Assembly (NCBI RefSeq): GCF_001922575.1
Contig: NZ_MRCI01000001.1
Location: 2,542,001-2,606,000, forward strand
Length of the DNA stretch: 64,000 nucleotides
Origin: Neptunomonas phycophila
Lineage (GTDB): Bacteria; Pseudomonadota; Gammaproteobacteria; Pseudomonadales; Balneatricaceae
Reading direction: 5' to 3'
The notes under the pieces were generated by a model. That model saw only the letters and a program-made list of their open reading frames with translations, was not told where the DNA came from and ran no database searches. The translations under genes were made by a program, and so were the position numbers. The stretch's first letter is position 1. Each line of letters starts with the position of its first letter. Shown here in pieces: positions 1-7,749 of the stretch.

Positions 1-1806
1 ATTATCACGAAGATAAACTTGATAGGCTTGTTTCATCTGCTCGACAACCTCAGGATGAGTAGCCGACAAGTCCCGAGTTTCCGCCCTATCCGTGGATAAG
101 TCGTACAGTGAAAATGGTACATCTTTCCTGAAGACTGGCGTTTTCGATAATGGAGCCTGCTGGGCTAATTTCCAGTTATCCTTCACAACATAACTAGCAC
201 CTATCAATTCGTCAGCAAATACCGTTCCTTCAGGGTGGACTGCAGAAAACGCTTCAGGCTTTTGTAAGCTTGAGAGGAAAGAAACTCCTTTAGGCTCAAA
301 AATTTCTTTGCCTTTATACACTGAACCCGGCACCTCAACTCCTGCAACGTCTAACACCGTCGGGAAAATATCCGTTACTTGCAAACGAGCATCAGAAGTC
401 GGCCGCTGCTCAGCTTGATGATTCAACTTAACAATCAACGGAGACGCAGTTCCACCTTCCGCACCGGTAAACCCTTTAAAAAAGCGGAATGGCGCCGAGC
501 TCACTTCAGCCCAACGCGGACCGTAAGCGACAACTGAGCCTGGTTTTCCCATGTTCTCTAGCGACTCATCAACTTGTGTCCCCGGTATCGGCAACATAAA
601 CGCTGGTGCCGCCTCGGCTCCATTATCAGACATAAAAATAATGAATGTATTATCATATTCACCTATGTCTTTGAGATGAGAAATCAACCGGCCAACATGA
701 TGATCTAAGTTGGTCACCATCGCCGCATAAATTTCCATAGCCTTTGCTTCTTTTTGCTGCTCCTCTGGGGTTAGATCGTTCCAGCTTTTCGGACCTATAG
801 CCCCAGGGCTAGGCTCTGATACATTTTTTAGCAAGCCCAGCTCTTGCATCCGAGCTAGTCGTTTTTCTTTAACAACCTCATATCCTTCATCATAGCGCCC
901 TTTTTGCTCATCGATAAAGTCTTGTGGTGCTTGTAAAGGCCAATGCGGGGCAGTGTATGCCGCATACGCAAAAAACGGTTTGCCATCTTCCTGACTCGCA
1001 TCGATGTAACTTAACAATTTATCCGTAAAAAATTCAGTTGAGTAAAAATCTTTAGGTAACTCTTTAGCAGGAAAAACTCGGTCATCCTCAGCATAAAGAG
1101 TTAAATCAAGCGGCGTAGGGATTTGTGGCGGCGCATAGTGAGCTCCCGCTCCGTCAACCAAAGAAAAAGATTTTTCAAAACCGCGCGCATAAGGCAAAGC
1201 GCTTTCTTTCAATCTATACCAACGCTTTTGCTTTTGGGTTGGGGCCAACACATCAAAGGCCAAGTGCCACTTGCCGACCATGTAAGTATGATAGCCAGCA
1301 TCAGACAATAGCTCCGGCATAGTAACCGTCTTCTCGCTTATGTAACCGCGATAGCCGTCTGGTATGTTGTCAAATGTGTATGTATTCGACTGGCCCCACG
1401 GAGCACTTAGCGGTTTATCCCTGACAATATTAAGACCAACAACCTCAGCCATATTCCCTAAGCCCGCCAAGTGATGATCAACTCCCGTCATCAAACTTGC
1501 ACGTGTTGGTGAGCAAACAGCAGCTGTGTGGAAGTTTGTTAGCATTCGACCTGTCGAGGCTAATGAATCGATGTTGGGCGTCTGGATTTCACTACCAAAT
1601 GCACTTAAATCAGAATACCCCAAATCGTCAGCCATAATGACCAAAATATTAGGGCGTGTATCCTCACTGTTTGATTCAGCTTGCGATGTAGCAGATAAGC
1701 TTATTAATGATGCCGCGACTACTCCCGCGCAAAGCTTTGGAACATTGAAACGCGGCTTAAAAAAAGACAACGGGCTAACGCCATTGCTGCGATTGTTATC
1801 AATCAT
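1..1806 (-). CDS. Secreted type I sulfatase (partial, C-terminus off the window)
   Basis: Hydrolyses sulfate esters, probably on sugars, outside the cytoplasm. I translated it from the minus strand; it runs off the left edge, so 602 residues are visible and no stop. Residues 26-43 are hydrophobic and end in SLSATSQA, a plausible signal peptide. The mature part opens with NILVIMADDLGYSD; Asp60 and Asp61 are calcium ligands in the family. The signature CSPTR is at 98-102, with Cys98 the residue converted to formylglycine, so a formylglycine-generating enzyme is needed and none is in view. The start at 1806 leaves a full signal peptide but has no strong ribosome site. The substrate cannot be read from sequence. 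The neighbouring uronate genes hint at a sulfated algal polysaccharide, but that is inference. Confidence 0.9.
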   Translation of the reverse strand, partial: MIDNNRSNGVSPLSFFKPRFNVPKLCAGVVAASLISLSATSQAESNSEDTRPNILVIMADDLGYSDLSAFGSEIQTPNIDSLASTGRMLTNFHTAAVCSPTRASLMTGVDHHLAGLGNMAEVVGLNIVRDKPLSAPWGQSNTYTFDNIPDGYRGYISEKTVTMPELLSDAGYHTYMVGKWHLAFDVLAPTQKQKRWYRLKESALPYARGFEKSFSLVDGAGAHYAPPQIPTPLDLTLYAEDDRVFPAKELPKDFYSTEFFTDKLLSYIDASQEDGKPFFAYAAYTAPHWPLQAPQDFIDEQKGRYDEGYEVVKEKRLARMQELGLLKNVSEPSPGAIGPKSWNDLTPEEQQKEAKAMEIYAAMVTNLDHHVGRLISHLKDIGEYDNTFIIFMSDNGAEAAPAFMLPIPGTQVDESLENMGKPGSVVAYGPRWAEVSSAPFRFFKGFTGAEGGTASPLIVKLNHQAEQRPTSDARLQVTDIFPTVLDVAGVEVPGSVYKGKEIFEPKGVSFLSSLQKPEAFSAVHPEGTVFADELIGASYVVKDNWKLAQQAPLSKTPVFRKDVPFSLYDLSTDRAETRDLSATHPEVVEQMKQAYQVYLRDN

Positions 1807-2009
1807 AGAATTACCCAGTACTGATGATTATTTATTTTTATTCGCATTAACGCTAACAGAAAAGAAAACCAGAACAAGTCCTTAAAACTGAACTCAAGTA
1901 TTGATGAAATCGAACCATCATGGACCACGATCTTTAATGGCAGTATGGGAAGGGCAATACATGGAGGATTAAGCGTTGTAAAAGAGCTGGAGCGCTGATA
2001 AAAAAGCAC

Positions 2010-2056
2010 AAAAAAGCCTAACTAAAAAACTGATTTCTCAGACCCTTAGTTAGGCT
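2010..2056 (-). terminator. Rho-independent terminator of tRNA-fMet copy A
   Basis: An 11-bp inverted repeat (AGCCTAACTAA / TTAGTTAGGCT) is followed, in the tRNA's direction, by six T on the minus strand. It lies 9 bp past the tRNA 3' end. Confidence 0.85.
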
Positions 2057-2065
2057 ATTTTGAAG

Positions 2066-2142
<77 letters not shown>

Positions 2143-2156
2143 TCAACTTGGGGCGA

Positions 2157-2185
2157 ATACTACAGACCAGTTAACCAGTACGCAA
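2157..2185 (-). promoter_or_regulatory. Promoter of tRNA-fMet copy A
   Basis: On the minus strand, TTGCGT (2185-2180), a 17-bp spacer and TAGTAT (2162-2157) form a sigma70-type promoter, followed by a C/G-rich stretch typical of stable-RNA promoters. The same boxes with the same spacing precede copy B, but the spacer sequence differs. Confidence 0.75.
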
Positions 2186-2195
2186 GCTTTGTTTA

Positions 2196-2238
2196 CAAAA
2201 AGATTACTTATCCAGCGATCGGCCGCTGAATAAGTAAT
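2196..2238 (-). terminator. Terminator of the SDR gene
   Basis: A 15-bp stem (2203-2217 with 2224-2238, one G-U pair) with a 6-nt loop is followed by five T on the minus strand. It ends SDR transcription just before the tRNA promoter and so separates the cassette from the tRNA unit. Confidence 0.85.
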
Positions 2239-2255
2239 AAACATGCTAACTCAGC

Positions 2256-3038
2256 TTATGGACACATCTGTCCACCGTTAACATCGAGGATTTGTCCTGT
2301 GATATACCCACTGCAGTTATGAGACGCAAAAAATGCAAATGACGGGGCCATTTCTTCTGATAAACCAAAGCGACCAAAAGCAATCGTTGATGCAATTTTC
2401 TCTTTTAATTCGTCACTCTTATCAGCATGGAAATCAGTGTCGATTGTACCGGGGGCGATAATGTTAAAACGGATATTATCCTTAGTGTACTCTTTGACCC
2501 AATTACGATGAACATTGTGTAACCAAGCTTTAGAAGCGGCATATAAGCTGGCCCCTAAACCGCCACCTTCGCGACCCGCTATTGAGCCAGTACTAATAAC
2601 CGAAGCCGTGGTGCCTGACTCTGCCGCTGAAGAACGAAGGTAAGGGATAGAATACCGTGTAACCATTAATGCCGACCGAGCATTGAGATCCATAACCTTG
2701 TCATAAAACGCATCATCAATATCTTCTAAACTCGAACGGCCTCCGAGGCCTCCCGCATTATTGATTAGCACATCAATGCCACCAAACTCCGCTACAAAAC
2801 TATTTACCAGCTTCTCACATTCACTCGATTGGGTTAGATCCGCGGGAATAAAAATCACATCGCCTTCATTACCTAGCTCACGTACTTCTTTCAAAGCCGA
2901 CTCGGCCGCTGGGCTCAAGGCTCGACCATTAATGGCCACTTTTGCCCCTTTATGAGCAAACAATTTCGCAACGGCTAAACCAATACCAGCTGTAGAGCCT
3001 GTAATAAGAACTCGCTTACCTACTAAATCACCAAACAT
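2256..3038 (-). CDS. Short-chain dehydrogenase, probable DEHU (uronate) reductase
   Basis: A 260-residue classical SDR. The cofactor motif TGSTAGIG is at 13-20, NNAG at 93-96, and the catalytic set is Asn119, Ser152, Tyr166 and Lys170 (YAASK). The C-terminal ITGQILDVNGG is typical of the family. The length matches known 4-deoxy-L-erythro-5-hexoseulose uronate (DEHU) reductases of about 258 residues. With KdgF and KDG kinase in the same cassette, I infer that it reduces DEHU to 2-keto-3-deoxygluconate. A sugar-acid dehydrogenase of other specificity, or a 3-oxoacyl-ACP reductase paralogue, cannot be excluded. It is divergent from the GntR gene, with a palindrome 26 bp before its start. Confidence 0.8.
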   Translation of the reverse strand: MFGDLVGKRVLITGSTAGIGLAVAKLFAHKGAKVAINGRALSPAAESALKEVRELGNEGDVIFIPADLTQSSECEKLVNSFVAEFGGIDVLINNAGGLGGRSSLEDIDDAFYDKVMDLNARSALMVTRYSIPYLRSSAAESGTTASVISTGSIAGREGGGLGASLYAASKAWLHNVHRNWVKEYTKDNIRFNIIAPGTIDTDFHADKSDELKEKIASTIAFGRFGLSEEMAPSFAFFASHNCSGYITGQILDVNGGQMCP

Positions 3039-3356
3039 TACATACTCCTTAATTTATTTTTATTTGTACTACAATATGGCTAATATAAATTTAAAATTTT
3101 CAGACTACAAGCCATTACCAGGACAAATCGATTTTTTTTATTATTTTGGCAAAAAAGCAGAAGTTAATGGTCTGCTGGGTACTAGCGCTCCCACAAAATA
3201 CCTGATTCTTATGGCTAGAATTCAGATTTAAACATACAAAAAGTGCGGGAAATTAAGGGAAGGTACGCACTCCTGTGCTAAAATTTGTTAGCTATCTTGG
3301 CAATTTGTGTTATTTATTGACAAAAAATTGACTGCTACCTCCCAGTAAAGGACATT
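3039..3356. other. Divergent control region between SDR and GntR genes
   Basis: This 318-bp AT-rich region holds the promoters of both divergent genes. I see a palindrome (3064-3074) near the SDR start and an AGGA-like ribosome site before GntR (TAAAGGACATTATG). No small gene or RNA was recognised. Confidence 0.5.
3064..3074. promoter_or_regulatory. Candidate GntR operator (TTGTACTACAA)
   Basis: A perfect 11-bp palindrome, TTGTA-C-TACAA, 26-36 bp upstream of the SDR start codon. Size and placement suit a FadR/GntR-type repressor site overlapping a core promoter or transcript start. Binding by the neighbouring regulator is inference. Confidence 0.4.
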
Positions 3357-4076
3357 ATGACTAATAATTTCAGTACCATTTCCACCTCGTCAAGAAGTTT
3401 GCATGTGCAAGTTGCACGTACAATTGCGCGTCGAATTTTATCGGGCGAATTAGCTCAGGGGTCTATAGTTCCTAGCGAAATGGCATTGTGTGAGCAGTTT
3501 GGTGTAAGCCGAACAGCACTGCGTGAAGCAATAAAATTACTAACTTCAAAGGGTTTATTAGAATCACGCCCTAAAATTGGCACTAAAGTTGTTAACCGGG
3601 CTTATTGGAATTTTTTAGACCCTCAACTCATTGAGTGGATGGAAGGCCTTAGTGACTCTGAAGAGTTTTGTTTGCAGTTTTTGGGGCTAAGACGCGCTGT
3701 AGAACCTGAAGCCTGCGCATTAGCTGCAGTTAACGCAACGGCTGAACAACGAATAGAGCTGTCGGAAACCTTTCAAAAAATGGTCAAAATCGCAGAAAAT
3801 TTTAACCAGAAGGCTTGGACAGCGGTCGATTTGAAGTTCCATCGACTAATCTTTAACTCGACCAATAATGACTTTTACCTCCCCTTCGGTAACATTCTTA
3901 CTACCATGTTTGAAACGTTTATTATTCACTCTTCCAGAGACGGGGACGTTTGTCTTGATGAGCACCGGTTAATCTACGAAGCTATTATGGCGGGCAATGC
4001 AAAGCTTGCTAAAGAAGCCTCCCTAGATCATCTCCAATCCAACAAGCACCGGCTTCCAGAAAAGAGCATCGCTTAA
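3357..4076 (+). CDS. GntR/FadR-family (FCD domain) transcriptional regulator
   Basis: A 239-residue cytoplasmic DNA-binding regulator. Residues 13-80 form the GntR winged helix (RILSGELAQGSIVPSEMALC, then the recognition segment VSRTALREAIKLL). The rest is an all-helical FCD ligand domain; the Asp and His of DLKFHRLIF, the His of DEHRLIYEA and the His of SLDHL fit the metal and ligand site of the family. FCD regulators usually bind sugar acids or other carboxylates. It sits between the SDR and the TRAP genes, divergent from one and upstream of the other, so it is probably the local repressor responding to a uronate intermediate. Confidence 0.88.
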   Translation: MTNNFSTISTSSRSLHVQVARTIARRILSGELAQGSIVPSEMALCEQFGVSRTALREAIKLLTSKGLLESRPKIGTKVVNRAYWNFLDPQLIEWMEGLSDSEEFCLQFLGLRRAVEPEACALAAVNATAEQRIELSETFQKMVKIAENFNQKAWTAVDLKFHRLIFNSTNNDFYLPFGNILTTMFETFIIHSSRDGDVCLDEHRLIYEAIMAGNAKLAKEASLDHLQSNKHRLPEKSIA

Positions 4077-4095
4077 CACGCCTATTTACCCTATC

Positions 4096-4140
4096 AAGCC
4101 TTTTAATCATCCCTACCAAACTGTTTTAAAAGGCTTTTTT
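4096..4140 (+). terminator. Terminator after the GntR gene
   Basis: AAGCCTTTTAA (4096-4106) pairs with TTAAAAGGCTT (4126-4136), followed by a run of T. It separates the regulator from the TRAP genes, which need their own promoter in 4141-4365. Confidence 0.8.
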
Positions 4141-4261
4141 ATTCTTCCCCTCCCCACGCCCTTTCAGCTTAAGTGCAACTTGGTGTAAACCCTTCGCGCC
4201 CAACACGGTTTACTTCGTGCAATGAGGCTCGTTCTCACATCAATAAATATTATAAAATAAT

Positions 4262-4277
4262 ACAATAACACTATTGT
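4262..4277. promoter_or_regulatory. Candidate operator upstream of the TRAP genes
   Basis: An inverted repeat ACAATA-N4-TATTGT, 88 bp before the dctP start, in an AT-rich stretch. It shares the half-site ACAATA with the sequence next to the SDR palindrome (3071-3076). A plausible second site for the cassette's GntR regulator, unproven. Confidence 0.3.
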
Positions 4278-4365
4278 GAATGTTCGATAGATACGGTAAA
4301 ACTTTATACCACTCACTATAAAACTGCTTTTTGTAAGCAACTAATAAAAAAAGAGGACAAAAATA

Positions 4366-5337
4366 ATGAGAAAAACTCTTATTGCATCAACCGCTATTGC
4401 CAGTCTGATTTTTTCCGGTTCAGCCTTGTCTGCTTGGACGGGATGGAACATTCACAACAAGGACTACCCGATTACGGATGCCCTTGAATCTTTCATTAAG
4501 AATGCAGAAAAAGTAACCGATGGCCGAGTATCCGGCACCTTGTACAACGGTGCAGTACTGGGAAGCCAAGGCGATGCAATTCAAATGATGCAAATTGGCT
4601 CAGTTGATTTTGCAGGCTTTAACCTTGGCCCTATGGGTACAGCGATTCCCGAAGTTAATGTGCTTTCATTGCCGTTCATTTTCAAAGACGTAGACCATAT
4701 GCACCGTGTCATGGACGGTGCTTTTGGTGAGCACTTGAGCGAAGCTATGTCTAAACACGGCATTATTTCATTGGGCTGGTATGACGCCGGGGCTCGATCG
4801 TTTTATAACCATGTAAAACCGATTGTTAACCCGAGTGATGTGGAAGGAATGAAGTTTCGAGTCATGAATAACGAGCTGTACGTTAGCATGATCGAATCCT
4901 TAAAAGGCAACGCGACTCCAATGGCTTTTAACGAAGTATATCAAAGCCTAAAAACAGGAGTAGTTGATGGCGCAGAGAACAACTGGCCGTCATACGAATC
5001 CACTAACCACTACGAAGTCGCCAAGTTTTATTCTAACTCTCAGCATTTGATCATCCCTGAATGCTTATGTGTGAGCACTAAGGCATGGGGAGCACTCTCC
5101 GAAGCAGACCAAGCTGCTCTTAAACAAGAGGCCACTAAAAGCGTCGCTATGCAACGTGAGCTTTGGAAAAAACGCGAAGCAGAAAGCCGCCAGTTGGTAA
5201 TCGACTCGGGCGTTCAATTTAATGAAGTAGCTGATAAGGCCGCGTTTTCTGAGGCAATGAAACCCGTTTATGCTCAAGCCATTGAAGCGATCCCTGAACT
5301 GGAACCTTTTATTAAAGAGATTCAGAGCATCGATTAG
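4366..5337 (+). CDS. dctP: TRAP transporter solute-binding protein, DctP type
   Basis: Periplasmic receptor of a sodium-driven TRAP transporter. The 323-residue protein starts with a clear signal peptide (about 1-22, ending GSALSA) after a GAGGA ribosome site. The body is DctP family throughout, with the conserved GMKFRVMNNELY segment (the family arginine binds the ligand carboxylate) and MAFNEVYQSLKTGVVDGAEN. Ligands are therefore organic acids. With KdgF, an SDR and KDG kinase in the same cassette, I infer a uronate or unsaturated uronate oligosaccharide as ligand. It is followed by a strong terminator before dctQ, so the receptor can be made in excess over the membrane subunits. Confidence 0.93.
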   Translation: MRKTLIASTAIASLIFSGSALSAWTGWNIHNKDYPITDALESFIKNAEKVTDGRVSGTLYNGAVLGSQGDAIQMMQIGSVDFAGFNLGPMGTAIPEVNVLSLPFIFKDVDHMHRVMDGAFGEHLSEAMSKHGIISLGWYDAGARSFYNHVKPIVNPSDVEGMKFRVMNNELYVSMIESLKGNATPMAFNEVYQSLKTGVVDGAENNWPSYESTNHYEVAKFYSNSQHLIIPECLCVSTKAWGALSEADQAALKQEATKSVAMQRELWKKREAESRQLVIDSGVQFNEVADKAAFSEAMKPVYAQAIEAIPELEPFIKEIQSID

Positions 5338-5347
5338 GCGTCAACTA

Positions 5348-5382
5348 GCGAGAATGTAAGAAACGACATTCTCGCTTTTTTT
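5348..5382 (+). terminator. Intra-operon terminator between dctP and dctQ
   Basis: GCGAGAATG (5348-5356) pairs with CATTCTCGC (5367-5375), followed by seven T. It stands 10 bp after the dctP stop and 15 bp before dctQ, and no obvious promoter fits between. Partial read-through would give less dctQM than dctP. Confidence 0.9.
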
Positions 5383-5397
5383 ATTTTGAGACACATC

Positions 5398-5922
5398 ATG
5401 AATAATAAGAATATTCTGTATGTATACGACAAACTACTTGTATACATAAAAAGGGTTGCCAACATTGTCTCTGGCCTAGCAATGATTACCTTAGTGTTTT
5501 CATTTGCATGGTTAGTTTATGGTCGATATGTTCTAAATGACACACCAACATGGGTAGAACAACTCTCTTTGCTTCTCGTCATTACCATTAGTTTTCTCAC
5601 CGCAGCGGTGGGTATACACGAGAGAACGCATTTAAGTGTAGATATTTTAACGCAGATGCTGCCTGTATCTGGTCAAGCTCTGGTGGGTATCGCCGCTGAT
5701 ATCATTATGGCCATTTTTGGATTGCTTATGGCAATCAACGCCGTCGATTTAGCGGAGTTCGCTTGGTCAAAGAAAATCCCGTTACTCGGCATAAGCGATG
5801 CCACCCGCTACTTCCCCGTTATTATTTCTGGCTCATTAATATTTGTTTTCTCCTTAGATCGAGTGGTCAGAACTATTCACCACCTAACTCGCACCAAACC
5901 TATTAGCCAGGAGAATAATTAA
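5398..5922 (+). CDS. dctQ: TRAP transporter small membrane subunit, DctQ type
   Basis: A 174-residue inner-membrane protein with four predicted membrane segments (around residues 20-40, 50-68, 90-112 and 132-152), the DctQ pattern. It bridges the periplasmic receptor and the DctM channel. A TTG 12 bp upstream is in frame, but the ATG at 5398 is preceded by GAG at proper spacing and is the better start. It follows the intra-operon terminator and is 1 bp from dctM. Confidence 0.88.
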   Translation: MNNKNILYVYDKLLVYIKRVANIVSGLAMITLVFSFAWLVYGRYVLNDTPTWVEQLSLLLVITISFLTAAVGIHERTHLSVDILTQMLPVSGQALVGIAADIIMAIFGLLMAINAVDLAEFAWSKKIPLLGISDATRYFPVIISGSLIFVFSLDRVVRTIHHLTRTKPISQENN

Positions 5923-5923
5923 A

Positions 5924-7207
5924 ATGGGCTTAGCTATTTTATTAGGTGTTTTTGCTGGCGTGATGTTAATGGGGGTGCCTGTCGCATTCGCTTTAGGCAT
6001 CGCTGCTATTTCAGCATTCATGTACGAAGGCTTACCGCTAATGGTCGGTTATCAACGGATAGTCGCAGGTATGTCGACTTTTGCGTTACTGGCCGTACCT
6101 TTCTTTATTTTTGCGGGCGAACTCATGCTTCATGGAGGCATAGCAGCTCGACTTATTCGCTTTGCTTCTTCCTCGGTCGGCTGGATGCGTGGAGGACTTG
6201 CGCAGGTCAACGTATTCTCTAGCATGTTATTTGGGGGAATTTCAGGCTCTGCCGTCGCTGATATATCAGCGCTAGGCTCCCTCCTCATACCGGTCATGAA
6301 GGAGAAAGGCTACGATGATGATTTTGCTGTCAACGTTACAGTAACGTCCTCAATTGCTGGGATCGTTATACCGCCTAGCCATAATATGATTTTATTTGTA
6401 GTTGCTGCAGGTGGAGGCATCTCAATATCTAGCCTATTTATGGCCGGTATTGTCCCGGGTATTTTGATGTGTTTATTACTCGCTTTTGTCGCGCGCTGGA
6501 TAGCCATCAAAAAGAAATTCCCTACTGAGCCTTTCGTTGGATTCAAGATTTTAGCGCTATCATTTTTAGCTTCAGTGCCCGGCCTAATAACCGCGATTAT
6601 TGTGGTTGGCGGTACATTATCTGGCGTCTTCACCGTAACAGAGTCAGGAGCTATTGGTGCGGTTTACGCCATGATTGTCGCGTTCTTTGTTTATCGTTCG
6701 ATGACGGTGAAAGCTTTTTGGGCTGCCGTGTCAGGGTCAATAAAAACTACCGGCATGGTAATGATTTTGATTGGCTGCGCTTCAGCGTTTGGTTACATGC
6801 TCGCTTTCTATCAAGTACCTGCCGTGCTGTCTAACCTTATCACTTCCATATCGGATAACCCGATTGTCATCTTGATATTATTAAACCTATTGCTACTGCT
6901 TTTAGGCATGATCATGGATATGGCTGCCCTTATCCTCATTTGTACACCGATCTTCTTGCCTATCGTTGTGGGCTTCGGCATGGACCCCGTCCATTTTGGC
7001 ATTATGATGATGATGAATTTAGGGCTTGGGTTATGCACACCGCCTGTAGGCTCTTGTTTATTCGTAGGCTGTGTTGTGGGTGGCGTGACTATTCAAAAAG
7101 CAGTTAGGACCATATGGCCTTTCTATTTAGCCATGCTAGCTGCGTTGCTATTAGTGACCTTTATACCTGCTATTTCCATGACACTGCCAAATTGGCTGGC
7201 CAACTAA
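5924..7207 (+). CDS. dctM: TRAP transporter large membrane subunit, DctM type
   Basis: The 427-residue transport channel of the TRAP system, with about 12 membrane segments. Family motifs are plain: FGGISGSAVADISALGSLL near residue 105 and IAGIVIPPSHNMI near 145, plus the mirrored PIFLPIV and LCTPPVG motifs in the second half. It couples sodium entry to substrate uptake with DctP and DctQ. It starts 1 bp after the dctQ stop with AGGAGAA upstream, so the two are translationally linked. A terminator follows at 7238. Confidence 0.95.
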   Translation: MGLAILLGVFAGVMLMGVPVAFALGIAAISAFMYEGLPLMVGYQRIVAGMSTFALLAVPFFIFAGELMLHGGIAARLIRFASSSVGWMRGGLAQVNVFSSMLFGGISGSAVADISALGSLLIPVMKEKGYDDDFAVNVTVTSSIAGIVIPPSHNMILFVVAAGGGISISSLFMAGIVPGILMCLLLAFVARWIAIKKKFPTEPFVGFKILALSFLASVPGLITAIIVVGGTLSGVFTVTESGAIGAVYAMIVAFFVYRSMTVKAFWAAVSGSIKTTGMVMILIGCASAFGYMLAFYQVPAVLSNLITSISDNPIVILILLNLLLLLLGMIMDMAALILICTPIFLPIVVGFGMDPVHFGIMMMMNLGLGLCTPPVGSCLFVGCVVGGVTIQKAVRTIWPFYLAMLAALLLVTFIPAISMTLPNWLAN

Positions 7208-7237
7208 TCTAAACGGTGACTCCTCTCCACCTCCTTT

Positions 7238-7267
7238 AGCCAGTGAGCCTCTCACTGGCTCTTTTTT
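7238..7267 (+). terminator. Terminator after dctM
   Basis: AGCCAGTGAG and CTCACTGGCT form a 10-bp stem with a 3-nt loop, then CTTTTTT. It ends the dctQM transcript, so kdgF-kdgK may need a separate promoter in 7268-7392. Confidence 0.9.
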
Positions 7268-7392
7268 GGACAAGAAGAAGAGCTAACCAATGTTAACAAA
7301 CTATCCACAGCTACTGACTAATTGCACTAATGCAGAAATCAATTTCACTAGCTGCATAATACTTAAGCGAAAGAAAACGACGGAGGCTAGAT

Positions 7393-7731
7393 GTGAGCCC
7401 TTTTTTTAATTCACAACAACATACTTGGGATGATTTGGGCGGCGGTATTAAACGTAAGATTGTCGGTTATACCGACAGTTTAATGGCCGTCCATGTGTGC
7501 TTCGAAAAAGGAGCTATCGGCACACCTCATGCCCATGAAATACACGATCAAATCGGTTATGTCGTCGCAGGCAGTTTCGAAGCAGAAGTTAACGGACAAA
7601 AACAAATCATCAAAGCGGGTGATGCTTACATTGCCCATAAACACTTTATTCACGGGGCTGTCGCGCTCGAAGACAACAGCATATTACTGGACGTTTTCTC
7701 TCCATTACGTGAAGACTTTCTTCTTGACTAA
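7393..7731 (+). CDS. kdgF: KdgF-like cupin, unsaturated uronate ring-opening enzyme
   Basis: A 112-residue single-domain cupin. His46, His48, Gln53 and His87 fall at the positions of the metal ligands described for KdgF, in PHAHEIHDQIGYVVAG and KHFIHGAV. KdgF speeds conversion of 4,5-unsaturated monouronates, from pectin or alginate lyase products, to the linear ketouronate DEHU. The start is GTG with GGAGG 6 nt upstream. It lies 18 bp before the KDG kinase gene, the expected operon partner. Small cupins are hard to tell apart, but the ligands, length and context agree. Confidence 0.85.
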   Translation: MSPFFNSQQHTWDDLGGGIKRKIVGYTDSLMAVHVCFEKGAIGTPHAHEIHDQIGYVVAGSFEAEVNGQKQIIKAGDAYIAHKHFIHGAVALEDNSILLDVFSPLREDFLLD

Positions 7732-7749
7732 ATTGGCTATAGGTAACTT

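Noticed and set aside
1123-1885. Plus-strand open frames over the sulfatase
   Set aside because: They are antisense to a long conserved coding frame with signature motifs and have no ribosome sites or family features.
1803-2009. 68-codon minus-strand frame upstream of the sulfatase
   Set aside because: It overlaps the sulfatase start out of frame and resembles no protein; part of it is the antisense of the possible remnant.
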